From Pseudogymnoascus destructans (Eukaryota > Ascomycota > Leotiomycetes > Thelebolales > Thelebolaceae), in the NCBI RefSeq assembly GCF_001641265.1, contig NW_020167522.1, positions 620,001 to 684,000 of the forward strand: DNA of 64,000 bases, written 5' to 3'. Shown one piece after another: positions 1 to 11,008 of this stretch. The notes below the pieces were generated by a model. It was not told where the DNA came from. It did no database searches and saw nothing but the letters and a program-made list of their open reading frames with translations. Numbering within the stretch: position 1 is the stretch's first letter; each line of letters opens with the position of its first letter. Position numbers and translations under genes: made by a program.

Positions 1-60
1 GGGGTGGGATGCGATGGGTGGGGGTGGGATGCGGATGGGACCGATGGATGGGGATGGGGA

Positions 61-222
61 GATTGCTAGTGATGGTCAGGTGAGTAGGTGATGGAAATGG
101 GGGAGATTGCTAGTGATGGTCAGGTGAGTAGGTGATGGAAATGGGGGAGATTGCCAGTGATGGTCAGGTGAGTAGCTGATGGAAATGGGGGAGATTGCTA
201 GTGATGGTCAGGTGATGGATGA
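61..222. repeat. 44-bp tandem minisatellite
   Basis: A 44-bp unit beginning GATTGCTAGTGATGGTCAGG restarts at 61, 105, 149 and 193; the fourth copy breaks off after about 30 bp. Copies differ by single bases. The preceding 60 bp are G-rich GGGATG-like low complexity. No gene is visible from 1 to 709. Confidence 0.9.
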
Positions 223-709
223 GACTATGGAGATTACCAGCGTGGGATGATGCGAAACGCTCAGTTGGATATTTGACAAAACGTACTCCGTATGGATGAG
301 TCGTAATCTCTCCCCATACAGTACGCTGTAACTCATATCTCACCAACCTTCCCCATCCATATCCACGCATTGAAACAAGGAATCTCGGATGAAGCCTAAT
401 TGCTAATTAATGCAACTTTGATAGCATTAAAGAAGCTTAATTAGTATTCAGTGTGGTATTCGGGCAACACTGCTAGTAAACCATGGTCCTCGATGAGAAT
501 CATGTGCTAATTAATATGAGTACTACTGCTATTTTAGTTTGGTCTCGGTATATAGACTCGCTCTTGCTCACATAAATATATTCGGAATTCACTCAAAATA
601 AAAAACATCAATATAAAAATGGTCATAAAAACCAATGTTCAGCCTTCGGTTATGTTTCTTCAGCAGATTGGTAGGTATTTTGGCTATGACTATACTTTTG
701 GGATAGATC

Positions 710-1640
710 CTATGGTGTCTCTGAGCGCTTACGAACGAGGAAAGAACGAATGGTAGCCGATAGAAATGGTAGATAAAATGTGACATTGGTATGGACTAGA
801 CTAGAGTGATGGTCCCACCTGTTCTTGCCTCGATATCGGCAATGCCGCATAACCATGTCGATCGGTGCATGAATCTCCTGCTGCGAACTTAGCAACCTTG
901 GGTGTTTACTAGTAGTTGGTGTATCTGCTGTCGAGGGTCCTGTGGATGGGACGTTGAAGCTGGGTAGGATCTCTAGTGCGATTTCAACATCCCCTTCAAA
1001 GGGGACAGCTTCGATTGTCTGGTGGATCTGAGCTTCGACTTCAGCCCAGTGGGCCAGGGAGCCTGGCGCGACGAATACGATAACTGTTGGTCGTTCGATG
1101 TCATCGATGTCTGAGAACTTGTGCTGGCGGTTGTGGTATGCAATTGATGTCCACAGACCAGAGGCCCCTGCGTCTGCGCAGCAACATTCTCGACCTTGTC
1201 ACCTCCCCGACTTCGGCTGTTGCAATCCGTACCGCAGCAGCGTCCTTCACCATCTCGTAAATGTAGTCAACGGCTTCTTGCCAGCGGGTGGTGTCCGTAT
1301 CTCGAGTTTGCATGCTAATATCCTCTGCTGCCTCGGGAAAACCTCGCTGGTACAGGTTCTGGACACCTGCAGTGCTGAATTGGATCCCGAATTTGTTCAG
1401 TGCGTTTAAAACTCTTTTCTCGAGAGCTTTATCGTACACATCCAATCCCACTCGATACTGAAAAGCTTCAACTTTACGGCCATAGGGCCAGGGAGTGGGG
1501 ATCTTGCCTGTTGGGCCTACTCGAAAAGGGTCCTTTTTGGCGGCGTACTGCTCGATGGAGCAAGAGCCAGCTTTGGAGAGACAGATTAGTTTGGTAAATT
1601 GGAGATAAGGGGTGAGAGTAATATACGATCGGACCCTTGG
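710..1640 (-). pseudogene. Decayed fungal hypothetical gene (two frameshifts)
   Basis: Reading the minus strand downward from about 1640, an open frame encodes a coherent stretch containing TPWPYGRKVEAF, then VGLDVYDKALEKRVLNAL and EAAEDISMQTRDTD, to about 1205. The sense then passes to a second frame (GPLVCGHQL, about 1200-1143) and to a third from about 1138 (YHNRQHKFSDIDDIERPTV, then VFVAPGSLAHWAEVEAQI), open to a TAG at 710. It resembles uncharacterised conserved fungal proteins, but I cannot name the family. No convincing start codon is visible, so the 5' end may be lost or on an unseen exon. The two frame changes within about 70 bp have no good splice sites, which favours a pseudogene over an intron. 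Confidence 0.6.
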
Positions 1641-3121
1641 AGATCGGACCCTTGGAGAACAACGTATTTGAAACCAACCTTCTCGTTTTGCAGCGTATAC
1701 CCATGGTGATGGAAATAATATTTTGGAGCTAGGATGTTGTAGGTTGTGTGTGGTAGAAGAGTAAGTTATTTCGATAGAAATGGAGACAGACTATGCAGAT
1801 TTAATACCAAGATGCTAGATCTTGGGAGTATTTTCGATGGCCTTCAGGCTGACAGATATGTGACCCCTAGATCTGGGCTTTTGTAAAACTGGACGTATGT
1901 GACGCATATTGTAAGGCTATCTCGGATTGCGGTGTCATAGGCATGCAGAGGGCTTCTTTTGTCAAGATTATTCACCTGCCGCAGAACGTTCGTAGAAGTG
2001 ATGGAGCTGGTAGGAGTGATCGTAGTAGAATAAGTGATGGTAGTCGTAGGTGGTCATACTCGTAGAAGTGATTATAGAAACGCCAATAGAAACGGTAACT
2101 ATATATATATATATATATATGAGTAACCAGAAACGGCAACTCTCTCTCTCTATATATATATGTGAGTAGCTACGCAAGACTGACATTAGGAGAGCGAGCA
2201 ATCACCTTACCACGAGACTCGTTTACCAAGCAAACGTTTCCATCAAAGAAAGCTCGAACAAGCACCCAAATTGGGACAGGCTCTTGGGTTCACGATGGAC
2301 GCTTGCCTTCACCTCGACAAGCTAGCCCGAACGAGACGAAGACAACTGAGAGAAGCAGAAAATCTTCAGGGCTGACGGGCATGCGAGGCCCGTAGATCAG
2401 TCATCACGCCGGCAAGCTCGCCGGCAAGCTCGCCAGCAAGAACGCTGGGCACAAGCAGACGAAACGCCTCTTAAACCAGGCTAACACGCAGGCTCGGCGA
2501 GCGAGAGCAGGCGGAGCAGCTCGTCAACGACGACATCATACTTGTCGAAACCGAACTAGCCGGGGTCTCCTTTTCCACTTCAACAGCTCGACCAAGCTGA
2601 GTACCCCTCGTCACGTCAACAACTGCACGAAAGCAAATAAACCGTTCACACACAACATCAACCAACAATAAACACAAGAAGGAGATCAGGATGAGACCGG
2701 ACTCGGCAGAAGAAGGTTCCCGACTAAAGAAAGAAACCAACCCAAGAACAAACTCGACCAAAGAAAGAAACTCACCACAACAGCGAACTCACCTCTCAAT
2801 CACCACACACCACCCACAAATCACATTCAAGAAAGTAAGCCACACACACACCCGACACAGCAGACACATTAACAACTCTCTCCATTCAACAACAACTAAC
2901 TATCATAGTGCGGCACACACAGAGATCCAGGTTCCACAGGGTATCATCGATCCATCTCGGCGCCACGCGCGGGTATAAACGAGAGATAGAACACGACAAC
3001 AAAAGGCAGGCTTCGCGCCGCATAAAAAGACATGAGACTCGTTAGCTTCCCACCTCCAACACACATATCAGCACAATCGAGGTGCGCGCGTGCGGAGCTA
3101 GGAGGCGACGTGGAGTGCCAT
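1641..3121. other. Spacer with simple repeats, no supported gene
   Basis: Contains an (AT)10 run at 2101-2120 and a CT/TA run at about 2142-2161; the sequence flanking both runs is similar, suggesting a small local duplication. Short GCAAGCTCGCCGGCAAGCTC-like direct repeats lie at 2410-2440. Open frames in 2160-2980 have atypical composition and no recognisable domain, so none is called. Confidence 0.5.
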
Positions 3122-3974
3122 TTAGGCAGCAGTGGCGGCCGGGGCAGCAGTGACCTCCTCGACCTTGGTCTCGGCAGCGGTCGCGGTTACGGCGGCGTCG
3201 GCGACTGGGGCTGGTGGGGGGGTTAGTCTAGGTTCGGTTCGGTCCAAGATGAGCAAAGGATGCTTACTGGCGGCGGCCTCAACCTTATCCTCAACTGGGG
3301 CGGCAACAGCGGCGGCCTCCTCAGTGGCAGCTGGGGCAGCAGCCTCGGTGACGGCAGCGACTGGGGCAGCCTGCTCGACTGGGGCAACAGCAGCCTCCGT
3401 AATGGTAGCAGCTGGGACGGCAGCGGCCTCAGGGGCAGCAGCGACGGGGGCAGCCTCAGCGACTGGGGCGGCCTCAGTAATGATAGCAGTTGGGGCAGCG
3501 GCCTCAGGAACAGCAGCGTCGACGGCCTTGGCAGCCTTGGTGGCAACAGCTGAGGTTCGTTAGCGCCGAACTTAGATGGGTATATTTCTTCTGCGCGACT
3601 CTACATCCCCACTTCTCCAAGGATGTCGCCAAGATGGTTCTACGGATTTGGTATCCACATACCGGTATCAGCTGGAGCGGCGGCCGCGGGCGCGATCTCG
3701 GTCGGCTTGTCGTCCGTGGTGGCGGTAGCAGCTACGGCGGCTGGGGCAGCAGCAGCGGCGGCGGCGGGCTTGGGTTCGGCGGGCTTGGACTTCTTGCTGG
3801 ACTTGAAGAAGCTCTTGCACTTGGCCTTCAGGTTGGCGATCGCATTGGGAGCTGTGAGAGGGTCAGCTGGTGTGTTTGGTGAGAGGCGGAAGACGCGTTG
3901 TGGGAGAGGGTTGGAAGGTTGGGTGAGGTTTGAAGGTGCAGATGCGACGAGGGAGACTTACGAACGCCAGGCAT
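3122..3974 (-). CDS. Small Ala/Pro/Glu-rich protein, four exons
   Basis: Exons on the minus strand are 3974-3962, 3851-3663, 3549-3268 and 3210-3122 (stop TAA at 3122-3124), giving 190 residues. All three introns start GTAAGT, GTATGT or GTAAGC and end in AG, and phases match exactly. The protein begins MPGVPPNAIANLKAKCKSFF, has a short Lys/Ser-rich patch, and then an almost continuous Ala/Pro/Glu/Val tract (AAPVAE-like units) to the C terminus. There is no signal peptide or membrane segment. Function is unknown; the low-complexity tail suggests an intrinsically disordered protein. The 13-bp first coding exon is unusual but its splice sites are good. A 12-bp tandem array lies just upstream. 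Confidence 0.75.
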
Positions 3975-4040
3975 GATGACGGTTGGGTGGTTGAAAACTT
4001 GAGGGTGATGGTATAAGGGAGCTGAAGAAGGGTGCGCAAG

Positions 4041-4110
4041 GCGTGAGGTTGAGCGTGAGGTTGAGCGTGAGGTTGAGCGTGAGGTTGAGCGTGAGGTTGA
4101 GCGTGAGGGA
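4041..4110. repeat. 12-bp tandem repeat upstream of the Ala-rich gene
   Basis: Five perfect copies of GCGTGAGGTTGA start at 4041, 4053, 4065, 4077 and 4089, followed by a partial copy to 4110. The array sits 67-136 bp upstream of the start codon at 3974, so it lies in the promoter or 5' UTR. Confidence 0.9.
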
Positions 4111-4497
4111 GGTGAGCTTGCGTGTGGGCGGAGTGGGCGGAGCGGTTATTGTTGTGAACGTTGTCGACGGCGCCGAGCACCAAGCGACGGTCGATTTGGG
4201 ATTAGGTTGATTAGGTTAGAAATGGGCCATGCAAGCGTCGCAAGAGAATGGGCGATACGCTTTTTCCACTTCATGGGGCGCGTCTTACAGAGGAAATATT
4301 TGAGATACGCGCGTTCTTCAGATCTTACCCATGTCGTATTCCCAACAAAACCCAGAGGCAATTTCTTTGGAAGGAACGACGGATTGTTGGATGTACAATG
4401 TACTGTACGTACGACGCTGTACGATGTACAGCATGGCATGCATGCACTGCCTGTAACTTACTAACTATAACTTACATCAGACAAGGGGAAAGTTTAT

Positions 4498-4531
4498 AAC
4501 TTGGTTAACTAGTTAACTAGTTAACCAAGTT
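4498..4531. repeat. Perfect 34-bp palindrome
   Basis: The 34 bp from 4498 to 4531 equal their own reverse complement. The palindrome has three GTTAAC sites separated by TA G steps, with AACTTG/CAAGTT outer arms. It lies between the Ala-rich gene and the 3' end of the PTPA gene, which starts at 4702. The rest of 4111-4701 shows no supported gene. Confidence 0.9.
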
Positions 4532-4701
4532 ACACTGGATTATAAAGAGGCTTGATTGAACATGATTATTTTTCCTGCCTTTTATGCTGCGTCTACAGCC
4601 TGATAGGATGCCATGCGATGGTTCTATACGATCCACGGCGTCTCTGGAGGGATGGCCATTGTACTAAATGCTTTGTGCATTACTATCTACCGCAGTGTTC
4701 C

Positions 4702-6255
4702 TCATGGTGCTCTTGTTGGAGGATTACCTGGCGGTGGTGCTGAGCCGGACCCCGACGCTGCCCAAGGAGCACGAGTTGGCACCGAGCCATCAGCTTGAGC
4801 AGCAGCAGCAGCAGCAGCAGCAGCAGGCTTTGCCCACGGTGCACAAGTTGCGACACCCGCCTGAGGAGGAGCATTTGCCACGGTGGTGGCCGGAGCATTG
4901 GTCGCCCATGGAGCGCGGGTACCTTCCTGCGGCACTGGACGACTCGTTGGCGCACCACTCGTGTTTCCGCTGACGGAAATGGTGTGAGATGATGGCTGGT
5001 TAGATGTGTGTACTGTAGCGGCAGCTGCTGCCGCATTTGGATCGCGCTCAAAGCTGAACAAAGACCCAAAGTTGAAATGCTGGACCACTGGGAATTTGGA
5101 GAGCACTTCGGCATTGTACATTTTGATCATGCCCTGACGCTTTGTTAGAACCAACCGACGGCCTTTGGAATTCGTCCACATACCTTATTCACTTTCCCCC
5201 AGCCCGCGCGTACCCCAGATATATCGAATAGTATTGGACTATGCTCCCAGAACGGCCCCGTCTTGACATCGTTGATGAAGCCAATCGCCGCGAAGTACAT
5301 GTTCTTCTTTCTCTCTTGATCGACGACGTTCTTCTTGATGACAGACGCAGGGTTTGGTGCATCTGGTAGTGATCCCTCTACTGGCATCGGCTCTCCGTCT
5401 TGTATTGCAGGGCTGTACTGAGCTGAACCAAAAATATATGATAAGAAAAAGTGGTCATCCAGGCCCCAGACGCCGTGAGAGCCAGCGGGCTCGAGGGAAT
5501 ATGTGAGAACTAATCGACGGATAACCTTCAGGTAACTGAAATAAACATCTTAGCATAGGGAAGGTAATATAGGAATGCCACACCTACGGTTCAAAGACTC
5601 CAAGTACTACACTCCTCTCCAAGCGGCCATCGTCAGATATTCCGTCTCCTGTCGTAAACCCACCGAGCTTCCACAGAGCCCCCAAGAATGCCAGAAAGCT
5701 CAACTCGTGGCCCGTCCCAAAGTCTAGCCTCTGTGAACTTCCAAACCCGCCCAGCAGGTATGAAGTAAGCTCATCTTCCGCGGTAGCCTCTCCCGGTGAC
5801 CCAGCATCGAGAATCTCAACAGGAACATGCCGCCTCAGAATCGTCCCCACCCTGGACTCAAGAAGCTTATGCCACCTCCTGAAACTGATGTTACCAAACC
5901 TTCTCGGCCCGGTATCTGGAGGTGCTTCATCGATGATAGCTTCGATCGTCCTCAGCATCTCTTGAATCTGCTCTACCAATCCCGAAACCGCAAAGTCACT
6001 GCTACCCAGTTCCCACGTCTTTACTTGCCTCTTACCATCCACTTCAACTTTTCTAGGACACATAGCAGTGTCAAGCTGCATCACAAAGGTTCCTATGTCA
6101 CTATATGCACGTGAGCTGAGGAAGTGGGGGACATCGTGCCCCTCATTGATCCTCTTCACAGGCTTGATAAAGGTATGCGGCTTCGACAGGTCCATTACTG
6201 AAAGCCTGGGTAGCTTGCTTTGTGCGGGCCCGCGGGCGCCAGATGCTTCAGCCAT
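4702..6255 (-). CDS. RRD1: Serine/threonine phosphatase 2A activator (PTPA / Rrd1)
   Basis: Exons are 6255-5588, 5535-5184 and 5133-4702, giving 483 residues. The product is a peptidyl-prolyl isomerase that activates and helps assemble PP2A-type phosphatases, acting in cytosol and nucleus. Family hallmarks are visible: FIKPVKRINEGHDVPHFL near residue 30, the FGNISFRRWHKLLESR block, LSFLAFLGALWKLGGF, the exon-2 start YLKVIRRLVLTYSLEPAGSH followed by GVWGLDDHFFLSYIFGSAQ, and the exon-3 start GMIKMYNAEVLSKFPVVQHF. Both introns (GTAGGT..CAG and GTATGT..CAG) keep frame. The C-terminal tail of about 110 residues is low complexity, with poly-Ala and three APWA motifs. I chose the ATG at 6255; the frame is open further upstream. 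It is divergent from the acidic-repeat gene starting at 6537, and the 281-bp gap is probably a shared promoter. Confidence 0.93.
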
Positions 6256-6536
6256 ACTGATTATTGTTGCAATCTGTTGGCTTTCTGCTGTGAAGCTGTT
6301 GAGTTGACCCTGCCTTATGGAATGTTCTGTGTTGACATGACGTGGGGGAAGGTAAGCGAGTCGCGTCTGCCACTGGTGACAAGCTACCCGCGACAAAGGA
6401 ACCTTGGGAACTATGTATGGCTCGGCTTGCGGAACTGAAGTCGGGCTTGAATTTTGTAACTTGGATTGACGTACAAACTAAGCCCTGCAATTTACTAGGA
6501 TGATTGCCTGGGTTTACGCCTGGGTATTCCTCTACA

Positions 6537-9529
6537 ATGGCGCGACTGAATGCGACCAGCTCGCCTGTCCCCGTCGCAAGCAACGAAAATCAAGATGAAG
6601 AGGAAGTTGGGGAAGACGGTGATTGGGAGCAATTTGTTTATGCAGAGCGGTTAGTTGCTGACTCTGTCGCAACAGAGGGCCAAGGCAAATTCTCGTTACT
6701 GCTTCGTGAACAACTCCATGCCGAACAAGACCTAGAAGAAGAGGGCGAAGAAGAGGGCGAAGAAGAGGGCGAAGAAGAGGGCGAAGAAGAGGGCGAAGAA
6801 GAGGGCGAAGAAGAGGGCGAAGAAGAGGGCGAAGAAGAGGGCGAAGAAGAGGGCGAAGAAGAGGGCGAAGAAGAGGGCGAAGAAGAGGGCGAAGAAGAGG
6901 GCGAAGAAGAGGGCGAAGAAGAGGGCGAAGAAGAGGGCGAAGAAGAGGGCGAAGAAGAGGGCGAAGAAGAGGGCGAAGAAGAGGACGAGGATGTCAGCGA
7001 CCACGTTCTTAATGTGTTAAACAACGCCACAAGCACACCTCGCACCTCAAATCGAGCTTTACAAGACGACGAGCCACAACAGAACCCGCCATTTTCTATA
7101 CGGAAGCGAGTTACTGGGTTATCCAGTGATGGCATGCGACTTCTGGGCAGCAGACTAAACGACAACGATATCACTGAAGACACAAGCCCCACAGAGGCGA
7201 GAGACGACACCATGCAACTACGCTCCACTTCAACCTCAGCTAGCAAAGCCCCCAAGAAGCTTAGTCGCCCGTCGGTGCTGCACCATCCTCTCAACATATA
7301 TAAACCGTCGCCACAGGGCTCTGGGAAACCAGATGTCTACGACCTGAATGCATCACCAGAGAAGGCGGCGACAACGCCCACAAGAACTCGGTCGAAACAA
7401 GGGCAGGACGTGAAGCGCAAGAGGAACAATCATGCCGCAACGAAGAAGCCGTCTCCTAAAGGTAAACTACCAACTCCTGACTTGCTCGTAACTGCTTCTA
7501 AAGAATCAGAAGAAATAAAGACAGAAGTTCCATCCAGAGTCACTAGGAGTCGAGGTTCCGGTGAGGTTGTCGAGCCTATTGATTATTCGAAAAAGGTTGA
7601 AGACATGGTCAAGCGAAAGCGGAGAAGTGACTTGGTTGATGACGAGCCGGCACCGAAGGAGAGTCGCAAGAGGAATAAAAAGGTTGTAGAAGATGAGGTC
7701 GATGAATCAGAGGATGGAGACAGACCCAGCACTCCGGGCAGGCAGAATCTCACCGAGGAGGATATCCCAGCCGAAGAAGCTACGAGTCCTCAAACATTAC
7801 AGAAACCCCACGTCGAAGACGAGTTGCCAGAAGCCACACCTAACGCCTCGGACAAAGGATCACAATCCGGTGCCGCCTCGGGGCCGTCCGATGCAACCGC
7901 CAAGAGAACAAATAAAGGCAAAAACGCAACCAGCGAGGACAAAGAAGACCCAGACGATCAAGAATACGAAGGCAATGGTAGCGGTGTCGAAGATGGCGGG
8001 AGCGAAGAGGAACTTGAACCTAAGACCGAAGGAATATCGCCTATCAGCACTGAAAATCCCAGGAGGAAGCATAAAGGCGAACGACAAGTCTTTATAAAGT
8101 CCCCTTATTTCGGAGATGACTTTATAGCCGCTAGCAAAATCGAAAAGGTCATAGAGTTAGTTGACAAACTTGGGATGACTGAAGCAAAAGATGTACAAAA
8201 CGATCCAGAACCCCTGATGAAGGCCCGCACTGCTCCCGGTATGGAGATACAGGTCTTAACGAGGGACATAATCTCTTCATATCAGTCTATCCAGGGGCTC
8301 GACGAACATGAAGACCCCGATCCTGCTGCTCGAACCGAGGCGCTCTGTTCAGCTGCCAGAGACCTTGACAGGTTAGAAGTCACTGTGCGGAGGATTATAG
8401 ACAAGAGACTTTGCGACCCCGCCAAAGTTGCTGCTCGTTACGGAGATAAAGGCGAGTCGTGGCGCGAAAGGATGCTGAGAGATTTGTTCCTGTTCGTCAT
8501 GCCAGACATCATCAGAGCAGCATCTGCAGCCATAGTCACATATGGCTCCGATGGGCCTCCAAGCACCTTTGATTTAAAGGAGATATTACGATACGTATCA
8601 CTAGTGTCGAGGCTGCTATTGATAGTCGAGGATCCGCATAACAAAAACCTTCGCCCAAGAGCAGTTCATAACGCCGCCCTTCCAATCCGAAGGCCATACA
8701 TGAGCATCAAGCCCCTCCTACTAGGCTTCGAGATGCAATGCAAACAAGAGTTACATCATCGAGAAGATGTGGCCGAAGCGAAGCGACAGGCTCCCATACT
8801 GGAGAGGGAGCGGAAGGAACGGGAGGAGGCAGAGCGGTTCGCGGAGGAAGAGGCTCGGATAGAGCACCAGAGGCGACAGTTAGGGATCAATGATGCATAC
8901 AACCGGGAGAGGATGAAACTCGGGCTACACCCGGTACCGTTGGCAGGCACCCAGGTGTCTCAGAACCCCCAGGCATCCGAACCGCCACAGCCGTCTCAAC
9001 CCCAGCAGACGGAAGAGCTTAATATTACCGCGCACCGCATACGCGCAGAGGAGGAAGTGAGCGCGTTGGCGAAGGAAGTGGAGGCGCTGACCAAGAAGCT
9101 TGAGACGGCCGAGAGACGTGCTACGAAGCTGAGGCGTGAGGAGCAGCGCCAGCTCAGGGGGTACGATGCAGATGACGCGCATGAGGTTGACTACGAGAGG
9201 GTGGAGATGTTCCCTGCTGGCAATAATCACGCTCCTGTCGCCGAACCTTGGACTAAGACCGAGTACGAGGTGCTGGCGGATGGGCTCAGATTGGAGACAG
9301 GTATGCCATGTTTCTTACGATGCTGTTTCTCCTAACTAATCTACGCGCAGGGCCTGATAAATACCCGAACATTGCGAGGAGATTGGATAGGAGCCTGGAC
9401 GAGATTTTCGACAAGGCAATAGAGGTTAAGAGGGTCATGATCGAGGGTCTCTATATGGCGAAAGGGGTACCAGTCCCACCGTGGATTGAAATCATTGGCG
9501 ACGAGATGTTACCTAGGGGAAGAGAGTGA
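6537..9529 (+). CDS. Large acidic protein with EEEG repeats and SANT/Myb-like C-terminal segment
   Basis: Exon 1 is 6537-9300 and exon 2 is 9351-9529; the 50-bp intron starts GTATGC, has a CTAAC branch point and ends GCAG. The product is 980 residues. After about 65 residues there is an acidic tract of 21 consecutive EEEG/EEED units. A long charged, probably disordered region rich in Lys/Arg and Glu follows, then a more ordered part from about residue 520 (KSPYFGDDFIAASKIEKVI, DLFLFVMPDIIRAASAAI). A coiled coil (about 750-790 and 835-875) leads to a segment near residue 905 (WTKTEYEVLADGLRLE) that continues across the intron and resembles a SANT/Myb-type helix set. This suggests a nuclear chromatin-associated protein, but that is inference; I do not recognise a named orthologue. 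The first true ATG is at 6537; the frame is open from 6504 only with a TTG. Confidence 0.8.
6735..6986. repeat. 12-bp coding minisatellite, 21 copies
   Basis: Unit GAAGAAGAGGGC is repeated 21 times without any indel; only the last copy differs (GAC at its end). It encodes EEEG repeats in the acidic protein. The near-perfect identity implies recent expansion or homogenisation. Confidence 0.97.
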
Positions 9530-11008
9530 GACCAGCGCGATGGCGGGGTGTGCATCAGAGTGGCTCTTACACTGTCCAGATACCCTATTTCGCGAAGCCA
9601 TGATATTATTTGCCCGGACACGTTCGTGGCACTGTGCATTCCACGTTGTCTTCCACCACAGCCATGTGACGACGACCAATCTTGCCGTGCTATCCAAACT
9701 GAACCGCGTGCATCGTGCATACGATACCCGTGACGACGTGCATGCGTGAAGATTTTCTAGTCTGCATTTTTAGTTTTTTCTGGCAGGCTTCCGAAACGAG
9801 CTGCTGAGCTGGCATGTTGTTAGCGGCCTAACGGTGACGCTGGATGCGGTTGACGTGTTTGTTGTCGACGCGCAGAACCCTTTTTTCGTTTTTGGGGGTC
9901 CAGTCAGACTGCCAGGGCGGTTGTGGAAAGTGGGGGTTTCTTCGGGAGGTCCTGGACGGACGGTCAGATCCACACCGCCGCAGATGGTCGAGCGGCTTGG
10001 GCCCATCATCAAGGGCACGGTGTGTAAATCACTATAGGTCGGAGCAAATAATTGCGATGGCTGGCCCTGGGTAAATAAGATGCTCGTTATTATGACGAGT
10101 CCATACAACGGAAAGGCCGGGGATATCGCGTCGGTGTCGCGTCGGTATCTTTTGAAGCTACTACTCCGTATTAGAGCGACTATTTCGACTATATTGAATA
10201 TAGTGACAATAAGAGCGGGTAGGAGAGTAATAGCGTGTTTACTGGAAATGATCTGTGACTATTTTGCACTGTTTGGGTGTGATTTGGGGTGATTCGGCAT
10301 GGTTTTGGCAATAATTTGACAACCACAATAACGCCTCTAACCTCATGCACCCCTGCCACCGAACCGGCGGCGACTTCCATTCGCCTAATTAGGCTTTGAA
10401 GCTCTCCCCTGACCGGACGGCTGTGGGACGGATGCCCACCACTGTCTTCTCAACCTCCCTCCCCCAATTGAATTAAGACGAGGATCTTGTCGCTGCATCT
10501 CCCATTCCTACCTTAACTCCAATTAAACTATCGCAACTGTTCCTCAGGTAAGACAAGCCCATTCAGAATCATAGCCTCACGTACTCTACTCTATGCACAA
10601 GGGTCTGATTCATATACAGCCTGAAGAAAGCTCAAAAGTCCCACTTCGCTGCGTTGGCGCCCTCGACAATCTCAATAGCCCACCACTCTTATACCTCACC
10701 ACCCAACACCCGCATCGCTCTTTTTCTTCTTGCCTGCGCATACAGCGGTGAGGCACCAACGACGCCGAACACGTAGTAAGTCCCCCCTCCTTCTATTGGA
10801 GATCTCTGCCCATCAGGTGCAGCGCGGACAGACGGGCTTCGGGCACGCCTGCGTTGGCTCGGCCTCGCATCATCCAACGGGCGTTGACGTGGCGCCGTGC
10901 GTCCCTGGTATATCAGACAGGCGCAGGCAGCTTGTCCCGCCCTTGATGGCCAACAGATCCTCTTCCTATACACCTATTATATAATTCGTTCGCTGACAGC
11001 TCGTCCCA
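9530..11008. other. Intergenic region with possible 5' leader intron
   Basis: No supported gene lies here. A good donor CAG|GTAAGA occurs at 10548 and a pyrimidine-poor but branch-like CGCTGACAG acceptor ends at 10999, ten bases before the ATG at 11009. The stretch 10548-10999 could therefore be a 452-bp 5' UTR intron of the coiled-coil gene. An AT-rich stretch with AATATAGT repeats lies at 10180-10210. Confidence 0.35.

Noticed and set aside
6638..7297. Minus-strand open frames reading SSSP or FFAL repeats
   Set aside because: They are the antisense of the EEEG coding repeat; 12-bp units keep all frames open.
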